DNA from: Deltaproteobacteria bacterium | Lineage (GTDB): Bacteria > Desulfobacterota > Binatia > Binatales > Binataceae | Length of the DNA stretch: 16,506 nt | Direction of reading: 5' to 3' | Assembly: GCA_021780585.1 (NCBI GenBank) | Contig: JAJXYM010000386.1 | Span: 1-16,506 of the forward strand | Part shown: piece after piece, positions 1 to 6,562 of the stretch | How the letters are laid out: every line of letters begins with the position of its first letter | How positions within the stretch are numbered: position 1 is the stretch's first letter | The notes under the pieces: generated by a model | What the model was told of the DNA's origin: nothing | What the model saw: the letters and a program-made list of their open reading frames with translations, nothing else | The model's database searches: none | Translations under genes and position numbers: made by a program

Positions 1-258
1 CAACGGCGCCAGCGCCGCGCCGACCGCTTCGACGCGCGCGCCGAGCGCCGCGAGGTCGAAATTCGCCGCGACCGCGTGGCGCGAAATCTCGTCGGCCGCC
101 GCCGCCGGAATCAGTCCGAGTCGCGCCTCGACCCGCGCCAGCGCCGCTTCGACGTCGAGATAACGTTGCACGCGCGCCTCGTCGGCGAAAATCGCGCGCA
201 TCGCGGGGGCGCTGAAGAGATTCCCGAACAGAACCGAATCGATCGCCGTTGCCGCCAT
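1..258 (-). CDS. Fumarase/aspartase-superfamily lyase, PcaB/PurB-like, N-terminal part only
   Basis: The first 86 codons of a minus-strand gene that runs off the left edge. The start is the ATG at 258-256, giving MAATAIDSVLFGNLFSAPAM. Residues about 8-60 read as the classic N-terminus of 3-carboxy-cis,cis-muconate cycloisomerase and related adenylosuccinate-lyase-like enzymes: a 'FGNLFSAP' opening, then 'IFADEARVQRYLDVEAALA' and an Ala-rich helix ending in 'GLIPAAAADEI'. Family members perform beta-elimination or cycloisomerisation; PcaB acts in the protocatechuate branch of aromatic degradation. The catalytic signature loop (SSxMPxKxN) would lie beyond the window, so PcaB cannot be told from PurB-like lyases. 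The gene is divergent from the alpha/beta hydrolase at 553, and the dyad at 337-351 lies 79 bases upstream of its start. The family call is seen in sequence; the substrate is inference. Confidence 0.8.
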   Translation of the reverse strand, partial: MAATAIDSVLFGNLFSAPAMRAIFADEARVQRYLDVEAALARVEARLGLIPAAAADEISRHAVAANFDLAALGARVEAVGAALAPL

Positions 259-336
259 CGCAAGCGCCTCCCGACGCCGCTGATTTTCGCGCCGGCCGCG
301 CGGGGCGTCGAACCGCGCTCAGCATAGCATCGGACC

Positions 337-351
337 CGACAACGGTTGTCG
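337..351. promoter_or_regulatory. Palindromic operator-like site, copy 1
   Basis: CGACAACGGTTGTCG is a perfect inverted repeat of two 7-base arms around one central base. The identical 18-nt string CCCGACAACGGTTGTCGC (335-352) recurs at 6488-6505, also between genes. After one differing base, the next five bases (CGGCC) match as well. Copy 1 sits in the region shared by the divergent lyase (start 258) and alpha/beta hydrolase (start 553), where a repressor such as a TetR- or MarR-type protein could act on either. The dyad and the second copy are seen directly; the operator role is inferred. No candidate regulator is encoded in the window. Confidence 0.55.
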
Positions 352-552
352 CCCGGCCCGCGATTCGCGGGGAAAAGCGCTTGTGCCGACGGTCTCCGGA
401 TTAAGCCAAGCAATCGTTTTCTTTCGCCTCGCGTTTCAGGTTATAGTCGGGCCGCGCCGGGTTTGGACCGCCGGAAATTACGGCCACGGCCATCGCGTGC
501 CGGTCCGACGCAGCGCGGATTCGACCAATTATTGGGGTGGAGACGAACGCAG

Positions 553-1344
553 ATGGCTGAGAGCATCTTGAAGGAAGAGACGTTCCGCGTGGGCGAGACG
601 GAACTGCGCGTGCTGAAGGGCGGGCAGGGCAAGCCGTTGCTGGTGTTGCACGGCGAGATGGGCTTTCCGGGATGGCTGCAATGGGAAGAGGCGATGGCGA
701 AAAAGCGCACGCTTTGGATCCCGTTGCATCCGGGCTTTGGCAAAACCCCGATGGCGAGCTGGATCATGAACGTCCGTGATCTCGGCGCCTTCTATTCCCG
801 CTTTATTCGCGAACAGAAGCTGACTCCGGTCGACGTGATCGGTTTTTCGCTCGGCGGATGGCTGGCGGCGGAGATGGCGGCGGCCAACAGCGGCCAGTTC
901 GGCAAGATGATTCTGGTCGGCGCGACCGGACTCAGACCGCCGACCGGTGAAATCATGGATATGTTCACCGTGACCGCGCGCGGCTACGTCAACGCCAACG
1001 TCCTCGATTCGCAGCATAATCCCGAGTTCGCCAAGCTTTTCGGCGGCGAGCAGACGCCCGAACAGTACGAGGCGTGGGAAGAAGCGCGGGCCGAAACCGC
1101 ACGGATCGCCTGGGCGCCTTATATGTACACGCAGAGCATGTCCGAGTTGCTCGCCAACGTCGCCGGATTGCCGACCCTGATTCTTTGGGGCAAGCAGGAC
1201 CCGGTTGTGCCGCTCAGCGCGGGCGAGATGTACCATCAGAAAATAGTCGGCTCGAAGCTGGTGACGTTCGACAACTGCGGCCATATGCCGGCGGTGGAAA
1301 AGCCCGCCGAATTCATCAAGGCGGTCGAGAGTTTTCTCGACTGA
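553..1344 (+). CDS. Alpha/beta hydrolase (Ser-Asp-His)
   Basis: A 263-residue alpha/beta-hydrolase-fold enzyme. The oxyanion 'LHGEMGF' segment lies at 32-38, the nucleophile elbow is G-F-S-L-G with Ser99, the likely acid is Asp216 in 'LWGKQDPVVP', and the catalytic His is His244 in 'NCGHMPAVEKP'. This layout is typical of meta-cleavage-product hydrolases, lactonases and esterases; the substrate is unknown. I chose the ATG at 553 because it begins the conserved domain and is preceded by GGTGGAG at 536-542. The open frame extends further upstream (to 346), but that stretch has no domain-like sequence and overlaps the dyad at 337-351. The LLM monooxygenase follows after only 20 bases, so the two are probably co-transcribed; the hydrolase may act on an ester or ring-opened product. 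A possible -10 box (TATAGT, 442-447) has only a poor -35. Confidence 0.88.
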   Translation: MAESILKEETFRVGETELRVLKGGQGKPLLVLHGEMGFPGWLQWEEAMAKKRTLWIPLHPGFGKTPMASWIMNVRDLGAFYSRFIREQKLTPVDVIGFSLGGWLAAEMAAANSGQFGKMILVGATGLRPPTGEIMDMFTVTARGYVNANVLDSQHNPEFAKLFGGEQTPEQYEAWEEARAETARIAWAPYMYTQSMSELLANVAGLPTLILWGKQDPVVPLSAGEMYHQKIVGSKLVTFDNCGHMPAVEKPAEFIKAVESFLD

Positions 1345-1350
1345 GCGAGG

Positions 1351-1357
1351 GGGGAGG
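1351..1357 (+). promoter_or_regulatory. Ribosome binding site deciding a GTG start
   Basis: GGGGAGG, seven bases before the GTG at 1365. The paralogous gene has the same GGGGAGG at 2805-2811, with the same 7-base spacing to its ATG at 2819. The matching spacing and the aligned next residues (HIM) support GTG rather than the ATG three codons later. Confidence 0.8.
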
Positions 1358-1364
1358 GCCTGCC

Positions 1365-2669
1365 GTGCATATCATGTGGTTCACGGAGCGCGCCTATCAT
1401 TACCTGCCCGAGGAGGAAGTGCTGAAGCGGCGCAGCTTCTTTGGCGTGCCCAACACCTTTTTCGACGCCGAAAAGGGCGCGAAGCTGCTCAATCAGTACC
1501 TCGACGAGAAGATCTACTCCGACGAACTCGGCTTCGACGGCGTGATGCTCAATGAGCATCACGGCACCCCGTTCTGTATGGGCGCGGTGATGGACGTCGA
1601 AGCGGCGGTGCTGGCGCGCGCGACCAAGCGGGTCAAGATCGTGTTGCTCGGAAATCCGATTCCGACCGTGGCGAATCCGCTGCGGCTGGCCGAAGAGCTT
1701 GCGATGATCGACATGATCTCGGGCGGCCGGCTGGTGCCCGGATGGGTGCGCGGCGCCGGCAGCGAACAATTGGCCAACAACGCCAATCCCGCCTACAACC
1801 GCGAGTATTTCGACGAGGCGCACGATCTGATCATGGCGGCTTGGACCAAACCGGGTCCGTTCCGCTGGGAGGGCAAACACTTCCATTATCGTTTCGTGAA
1901 TCCCTGGGTGCTGCCGCTGCAAAAGCCGCATCCTCCCATCTGGATTCCCGGCCTGATCAGCCCCGAAACGGTGAAATGGTGCGCCGCGCACAAGTATCCG
2001 TATGTGGCGCTGGCGACGATGCTCAAGCCGACGCTGGAGATGTGGGACCTCTACACGAACGAGGCGGCGGCCCACGGCTATCAGGCGGGACCGGAGAATT
2101 TTGGCTACCTGCAGCCGATCTTCGTCCATGAGACGGAGGAGAAGGCGGACGAGCTGGGACGGAACTTCCTCTTCGGCGGCGGCTTCGCGAATTTCGCGCG
2201 GCCCGAATGGATGTTCCCGCCCGGCTATAACTCAAAAGAGGCGACGCGGCGCCTCGCCAGCCTCTACGCCAATCCGAATCTGCCGGGCAAGACGCTGGTG
2301 CCGCGGCATCTCCATTCGATGAACGATATCGCGGCGATCAAGAAGGCGGTCTACGACAATTACGACACGGCCAAGGAGTCGCTGCAGATCATCACCGGCA
2401 CGCCGAAATCGGTGATGCCGAAGTTGCGCCACGTGCTCGAAGTGCTCCGGCCGGGAATCTTCTCGTTCTGGCTCGACGGACCCGCGCCGCGCGCCGATCG
2501 CATGACCTGTCTGCGGCTGCTCGGAACCGAGGTGCTGCCGGCGGTGCGCGAAATCGGCAAGGAGCTGGGACTCGCAGATCCGTTTCAGGTCGCGCCGGGT
2601 TCGCGGCCGCTGGCCGCCAGCGGCCGGCCCGAGCGGGTCGGTTCGCCGCGGGCGCTGGGCGCGAATTGA
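1365..2669 (+). CDS. LLM-class flavin-dependent monooxygenase, copy A
   Basis: A 434-residue member of the bacterial-luciferase-like TIM-barrel flavin monooxygenases, which use reduced flavin (FMNH2 or F420H2) and, in oxygenase members, O2. Family marks include 'ELGFDGVMLNEHH' (residues 54-66; His65-His66 near the flavin site, comparable to the catalytic His region of luciferase), 'KIVLLGNPIP' (91-100), 'EELAMIDMISGGRL' (110-123, the usual 'E-x-x-x-x-D-x-x-S-x-G-R' segment) and 'WVRGAGSEQ' (127-135). The start is GTG, chosen from the RBS and alignment with copy B. It follows the alpha/beta hydrolase by 20 bases and is followed, after 149 bases, by a very similar gene. Residues about 300-345 differ sharply from copy B and probably lie on a substrate-facing insertion. 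The tail after residue 390 is Gly/Pro/Arg-rich and diverged. The substrate cannot be read from sequence; the family call is firm. Confidence 0.9.
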   Translation: MHIMWFTERAYHYLPEEEVLKRRSFFGVPNTFFDAEKGAKLLNQYLDEKIYSDELGFDGVMLNEHHGTPFCMGAVMDVEAAVLARATKRVKIVLLGNPIPTVANPLRLAEELAMIDMISGGRLVPGWVRGAGSEQLANNANPAYNREYFDEAHDLIMAAWTKPGPFRWEGKHFHYRFVNPWVLPLQKPHPPIWIPGLISPETVKWCAAHKYPYVALATMLKPTLEMWDLYTNEAAAHGYQAGPENFGYLQPIFVHETEEKADELGRNFLFGGGFANFARPEWMFPPGYNSKEATRRLASLYANPNLPGKTLVPRHLHSMNDIAAIKKAVYDNYDTAKESLQIITGTPKSVMPKLRHVLEVLRPGIFSFWLDGPAPRADRMTCLRLLGTEVLPAVREIGKELGLADPFQVAPGSRPLAASGRPERVGSPRALGAN

Positions 2670-2765
2670 ACGGGAGTCATCGGATGATACGTGCGATTCG
2701 CTTCGCCCGAAGGAAGCGGGTCTGATATTGATGGGGTTGTTCGACCAATAGCAATTACCGCCGCG

Positions 2766-2790
2766 GCCTGACGCCCGCCAGGCTCGTCAG
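2766..2790 (+). other. Two mutually exclusive small hairpins in the leader of LLM copy B
   Basis: GCCTG (2766-2770) pairs with CAGGC (2779-2783), while CTGACG (2768-2773) pairs with CGTCAG (2785-2790). The arms overlap, so only one hairpin can form at a time, 15 bases before the GGGGAGG ribosome binding site. Another short stem, CGCTTC/GAAGCG, lies at 2699-2718 without a T-tract. In DNA this GC-rich, short inverted repeats arise by chance, so a regulatory role is only a suggestion. Confidence 0.25.
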
Positions 2791-2818
2791 CGCGGCAGGA
2801 CTCCGGGGAGGTCTCGCT

Positions 2819-4132
2819 ATGCACATAATGTTTTTTACCGAACGGGCGTATCACGCCGTGCCGGAAGACGAGGTCTTCAAGCGGCGCAGTTTTTTCGGCG
2901 TGCCCAACAAGTTTTTCGACGCGCCCACGGGGGCGCGGCTGCTCAACGAATACATCGATGAAAAGATCTACTGCGACGAACTCGGCTTCGACGGCCTGAT
3001 GCTCAACGAGCATCACGGCACGCCCTTCTGTATGGGCGCGGTGATGGACGTCGAGGCGGCGGTGCTGGCGCGCGCAACCAAGCGCGCCAAGATCGTGCTG
3101 CTCGGGAATCCGATTCCGACGGTCTCGAATCCGCTGCGGATGGCCGAAGAACTCGCGATGATCGACATGATCTCGGGCGGGCGGCTGGTGCCCGGATGGG
3201 TGCGCGGCGCCGGCAGCGAACAGCTCGCCAACAACGCCAATCCCGCCTATAACCGCGAGTATTTCGACGAGGCGCACGATCTGATCCTCGCGGCGTGGAC
3301 CAAGCCGGGTCCGTTCCGCTGGGAAGGCAAGCACTTCCATTATCGTTTCGTGAATCCCTGGGTGCTGCCGCTGCAGAAGCCGCATCCTCCGATCTGGATT
3401 CCCGGCCTGATCAGCCCCGAGACCGTGAAATGGTGCGCGCAGCATCGCTATCCCTACGTGGCGCTGGCGACGTTGCTCGGGCCGACGCTCGAGATGTTCA
3501 ACATGTACGCGAAGATCGCGGGCGATCTCGGGTATCAGGCGGGACCGGAGAATTTCGGCTATCTACAGCCGGTGTTCTGCGCCGATACTGAGGAAAAAGC
3601 TGAAGAGATGGGCAAGAACTTCCTCTTCGGCGGCGGTTTCGCCCATTTCGCGCGCCCTGAATGGATGTTCCCGCCGGGATACAATTCCAAGGAGGCGACG
3701 CGCCGGCTGGCGGCGCAGGCGGCCAATCCGAACCTGCCCGGGCAGATCACCGGCATCATGGATCACGATCCGGTGGATGACGCCGATCTGCAAAAACTCA
3801 AGAAACAGCTCTACGACACCTATCCGCAGTGGCTGAAGCAGTCGCAGATGATCACCGGCACGCCCAAGACGATCGTGCCGAAACTGCGCCATGTGCTTGA
3901 AGTGCTGCGGCCGGGAATTTTCTCGTTCTGGCTCGACGGCCCGTCGCCGTTGAAAGATCGGCGCCGATGCGTCGAGCTGCTGGGCAAGGAGGTCGTTCCG
4001 GCCCTGCGCGACATCGGCAAGGAATTGGGTCTCGAAGACCCGTTCACCAGGACGCCGGGATCGGTCAAGGTGAGCGGTAAGGCGGAGCCCGTCGGACGGC
4101 CGGAATTGATTGGCGAGGCCATGAGCGCGTAA
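2819..4132 (+). CDS. LLM-class flavin-dependent monooxygenase, copy B
   Basis: A 437-residue paralogue of the preceding LLM enzyme. It starts at an ATG with GGGGAGG (2805-2811) seven bases before it. It shares the luciferase-fold marks: 'MLNEHHGTPF' at 61-70, 'KIVLLGNPIP' at 91-100, 'AMIDMISGGRL' and 'WVRGAGSEQ'. The core is almost invariant relative to copy A. Residues about 299-346 differ: here they are Asp/Lys-rich around 'GIMDHDPVDDADLQKLKKQ' and 2-3 residues longer. The C-terminal tail is also different. It is likely co-transcribed with the hydrolase and copy A, since no terminator lies between them and a strong one follows 30 bases after its stop. The two may form separate homodimers with different substrates, or a heterodimer as in LuxA/LuxB, which also arose by tandem duplication; that is inference. 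The substrate is unknown. Confidence 0.9.
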   Translation: MHIMFFTERAYHAVPEDEVFKRRSFFGVPNKFFDAPTGARLLNEYIDEKIYCDELGFDGLMLNEHHGTPFCMGAVMDVEAAVLARATKRAKIVLLGNPIPTVSNPLRMAEELAMIDMISGGRLVPGWVRGAGSEQLANNANPAYNREYFDEAHDLILAAWTKPGPFRWEGKHFHYRFVNPWVLPLQKPHPPIWIPGLISPETVKWCAQHRYPYVALATLLGPTLEMFNMYAKIAGDLGYQAGPENFGYLQPVFCADTEEKAEEMGKNFLFGGGFAHFARPEWMFPPGYNSKEATRRLAAQAANPNLPGQITGIMDHDPVDDADLQKLKKQLYDTYPQWLKQSQMITGTPKTIVPKLRHVLEVLRPGIFSFWLDGPSPLKDRRRCVELLGKEVVPALRDIGKELGLEDPFTRTPGSVKVSGKAEPVGRPELIGEAMSA

Positions 4133-4162
4133 GGCGAGGGAGCTCTCGATAGCCTGAAGACG

Positions 4163-4199
4163 AACGGGCGGCGGATCGATCCGCCGCCCGTTTACTTTT
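4163..4199 (+). terminator. Strong intrinsic terminator after the LLM genes
   Basis: A perfect 30-base palindrome at 4163-4192 (arms AACGGGCGGCGGAT and ATCCGCCGCCCGTT around CG), followed by TTTACTTTT. The stem is very GC-rich and is immediately followed by a T-rich run, the textbook Rho-independent form. It sits 30 bases after the stop of LLM copy B and closes that transcription unit. The preceding side is not A-rich, so it looks one-directional. Confidence 0.9.
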
Positions 4200-4314
4200 G
4201 GAGCGTCGCCAACGCCGTTTCGGCGCCGCCCGCTTGAGCGGCTTACGCCGCTTGATTAACGTCGGGCGGGATGGGAATGCGCGGCGCGGGGGCGCTCGCG
4301 CCGGGCATGTGTCG

Positions 4315-5148
4315 ATGGCCTTTATTCAGACGACCGACGATCTTGGCTTCAAATTCGAACTGGCGGACAGGCCCCGGCGCATCGTCTCGCTGGTGCCGAG
4401 CTGGACCGAAACGCTCTTTGCTTTCGGCGCCGCCGAGGAAATCGTGGGCGTCACGCGCTTTTGCGTCGAACCCGCGGAGCGGACCGCCGCCGTTCCCAAA
4501 ATCGGCGGCACCAAAAATCCCGACCTGAAGGCGATCGGCGAACTCGAACCCGACGTCGTAATCGCCAACGCCGAGGAGAACCGGCGCGAGGATATCGAAA
4601 AGCTGCGCGCCGCCGGAAGCGCCGTCTTCACCACCTATTCGCGCACCGTGGGCGGCGCGGTCGAGGCGATTCTGAAGCTCGGCGCGGTGGTCGGCCGGCC
4701 GGCCGAGGCGGGCGCGATGGCGCGCGAAATTGTGCGCGAGGTCAGCGTGATCGAAACCGGCCTCGGCGCCTGGAGCCGCTTGCGCTTCCGGGTCTTCTGT
4801 CCGATCTGGAAAAACCCCTGGATGGCCTTCAACGCTGACACCTACGCCCATGACGTGCTGCGGATGCTCGGCTTCAACAATATCTTCGCCGCGGCCGGCG
4901 AACGCTATCCGCGCGTCACGCTCGACGAAGCGCTGGAGCTCAAGCCCGATTTCGTTCTGCTGCCCAGCGAACCCTACGAATTCGGCCAGAAAGATGTGGA
5001 GGAGCTCAAGCCGATGCTGCCGCCGGCGCTCAGCCGCCGGGTCGTGCTGATCGACGGCCGCGACCTCCATTGGTACGGCGCGCATATGGCGGGCGGCCTC
5101 AATCGGCTCGCGGCGCTGCTCGCCCGCGTGCGCGCCGCGTCGGTTTGA
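4315..5148 (+). CDS. BtuF-like helical-backbone metal/cobalamin-binding protein without signal peptide
   Basis: A 277-residue protein of the helical-backbone substrate-binding fold (BtuF/FepB/HemT type). Evidence: 'RIVSLVPSWTETLFAFGA' at 22-39, matching the family's 'ivSLxPsxTExlfalG' signature; 'KIGGTKNPDLKAIGELEPDVVIA' style segment at 62-84; 'LLPSEPYEF' at 215-223; and 'DGRDLHWYGAHMAGGLNRL' at 247-265, typical of the C-lobe. Classical members are periplasmic receptors for cobalamin, haem or siderophores. This one has no hydrophobic leader from any start (ATG 4315, GTG 4309 or further upstream) and no ABC permease or ATPase nearby, so it may be cytoplasmic. I chose the ATG at 4315, which begins just before the domain; its RBS is weak and the GTG two codons earlier is possible. 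It follows the terminator at 4163-4199, so it should have its own promoter. Ligand unknown. Confidence 0.75.
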   Translation: MAFIQTTDDLGFKFELADRPRRIVSLVPSWTETLFAFGAAEEIVGVTRFCVEPAERTAAVPKIGGTKNPDLKAIGELEPDVVIANAEENRREDIEKLRAAGSAVFTTYSRTVGGAVEAILKLGAVVGRPAEAGAMAREIVREVSVIETGLGAWSRLRFRVFCPIWKNPWMAFNADTYAHDVLRMLGFNNIFAAAGERYPRVTLDEALELKPDFVLLPSEPYEFGQKDVEELKPMLPPALSRRVVLIDGRDLHWYGAHMAGGLNRLAALLARVRAASV

Positions 5149-5267
5149 GCCGCGGCGGGTTTGCGGAACGGCGCGGCGAAATACTAAGTAGAGACGAAGG
5201 CTGGTCGCGGCGTAACGGACCGGATCGGATTAACACGCCGCCTTTCATCGACGAGGGAGAACCAATC

Positions 5268-6476
5268 ATGGCCGCAATCGCGCCGCTCACCGGAATCAAA
5301 TTGATCGATTTGACCAAGCTCGCGCCGGGTCCCCATTGCACGATGATCCTGGGCGATCTTGGCGCCGACATCGTCAAGGTCGAGGAGCCGGGCGCTCCTA
5401 CCGGACGGCGCGCCGAACAGGCCAGCGCGACCGGCAAGGTGCGGCGCGTCGAGGGTTTCGGTTCGACGCCGACCAACGCGCTCGCGCGCAACAAGAAGTC
5501 GATCGGAATCAATCTGAAAAGTCCGATCGGCAAGGAAATTTATCTGCGGCTCGTGCGCGACGCCGACGTGATCGTCGAGGAATTCCGGCCGGGCGTCGCG
5601 AAACGGCTCGGAATCGATTACGACACGCTCAAGGCGGACAATCCGAAGCTGATCTATTGCGCCGTGACCGGCTTTGGCCAGACCGGACCGTACAAGGATC
5701 AGGTCGGCCACGATTTGAACTATATCGCGACCGCGGGCGCGCTCGGATTGATCGGCCGCAAGGATCAGCCGCCCACAATTCCGCTGAATCTGCTGGCCGA
5801 TTACGCCGGCGGCGGATTGCACGCGGCGATCGGCGTGCTGGCGGCGCTGGTCGCGCGCAATCAGACCGGCCGCGGCCAGTACGTCGATATCGCGATGCTC
5901 GACGGCACGATGCTGCTGATCGCGCAGGCGCTCTCGACCTACTTCACCACCGGCAAGATTCCCCGCCGCGGCTATACCTCGACCGACGGCGCGGCCCCCT
6001 ACTACAACTTGTACGAAACCAAAGACAACAAGTACATCACGATCGGCTCGGTCGAGCCGTGGTTCTATGCGAATCTGTGCCGCGCGCTGGGCTGCGAACA
6101 ATACGTCACGGACCAGAACAACCATCAGAAGTGGACCGAGATGCTCGAGCATTTCGCGCGCGTCTTCAAAACCCGCACGCGCGACGAATGGTACGAGCAT
6201 CTGATCAAGGCCGATATCTGCGTGGGCCGGATGCTCACGCTCGACGAGCTGGAAAACGATCCGCAAATCCGCGCCCGCAACATGATCGTCGAAGTCGAAA
6301 CGCCGACCGGCGAAAAGGTCAAGCAGGTCGGGATTTCGGTCAAGCTCTCGGAGACGCCGGGCTCGATCCGCTCGCTGGCGCCGAAGCTCGGACAGCATAC
6401 CGGGGAAATTCTCGGCGGACTCGGCTATGCGGCGGCGGATATCGAGCGCTGGCGCGCGGAGGGCGCGATCAGGTAG
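5268..6476 (+). CDS. Alpha-methylacyl-CoA racemase-like CaiB/BaiF (type III CoA-transferase fold) enzyme
   Basis: 402 residues, a full-length CaiB/BaiF family protein. The N-terminus has 'PLTGIKLIDLTKLAPGPHCT' and 'LGDLGADIVKVEEPG' (28-42). The racemase catalytic set appears present: His148 in 'GHDLNY', Asp178 in 'NLLADYAGGG' and Glu263 in 'GSVEPWFY'. The spacings of 30 and 85 residues equal those I recall for His126/Asp156/Glu241 of Mycobacterium tuberculosis MCR, which favours 2-methylacyl-CoA racemase over CoA transfer (transferases use the Asp as acceptor). Such racemases allow beta-oxidation of branched isoprenoid or sterol side chains. The ATG at 5268 has GAGGGAGA at 5253-5260. The gene sits 119 bases after the BtuF-like gene and 86 before the aminotransferase. 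A weak -35/-10 pair (TTTGCG 5160, TACTAA 5182) lies upstream. Family is firm; racemase activity is likely but inferred. Confidence 0.88.
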   Translation: MAAIAPLTGIKLIDLTKLAPGPHCTMILGDLGADIVKVEEPGAPTGRRAEQASATGKVRRVEGFGSTPTNALARNKKSIGINLKSPIGKEIYLRLVRDADVIVEEFRPGVAKRLGIDYDTLKADNPKLIYCAVTGFGQTGPYKDQVGHDLNYIATAGALGLIGRKDQPPTIPLNLLADYAGGGLHAAIGVLAALVARNQTGRGQYVDIAMLDGTMLLIAQALSTYFTTGKIPRRGYTSTDGAAPYYNLYETKDNKYITIGSVEPWFYANLCRALGCEQYVTDQNNHQKWTEMLEHFARVFKTRTRDEWYEHLIKADICVGRMLTLDELENDPQIRARNMIVEVETPTGEKVKQVGISVKLSETPGSIRSLAPKLGQHTGEILGGLGYAAADIERWRAEGAIR

Positions 6477-6489
6477 GGCGCGTCGCGCC

Positions 6490-6504
6490 CGACAACGGTT
6501 GTCG
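6490..6504. promoter_or_regulatory. Palindromic operator-like site, copy 2
   Basis: The same 15-base dyad CGACAACGGTTGTCG as at 337-351, within an identical 18-nt string (6488-6505). It lies in the 86-base gap between the racemase-like gene and the aminotransferase, 58 bases before the aminotransferase ATG, so it would suit control of that gene. An operator role is inferred from the exact repeat between genes. Confidence 0.55.
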
Positions 6505-6562
6505 CACGGCCGTGATAGGTCGAATGATGCGCGCGGGGACGCGGTAATCCGGGAGGTCGGAG

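Larger units (their letters stand above)
1365..4132 (+). repeat. Tandem gene duplication (LLM copies A and B)
   Basis: Two adjacent co-directional genes are clearly paralogous over their whole length. Long nucleotide blocks are near-identical, for example around 1855-1965 and 3300-3410. Between residues 59 and 212 I count only seven or so amino acid differences, whereas residues about 300-345 barely align. The intergenic 149 bases are not duplicated from the hydrolase-LLM gap, except for the RBS. Confidence 0.9.

Noticed and set aside
346..552. N-terminal extension of the first alpha/beta hydrolase by 69 residues
   Set aside because: The extension is basic and unstructured-looking, would start inside the palindromic site, and lacks a good RBS; the ATG at 553 fits the domain start.
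529..3445. Long minus-strand open frames with similar translations opposite both LLM genes
   Set aside because: The resemblance between them comes from the paralogy of the sense genes. Neither has a domain or convincing start.
5184..6398. A 404-codon open frame on the minus strand
   Set aside because: Antisense shadow of the racemase-like gene; low-complexity Arg/Asp/Ala composition and no family motifs.
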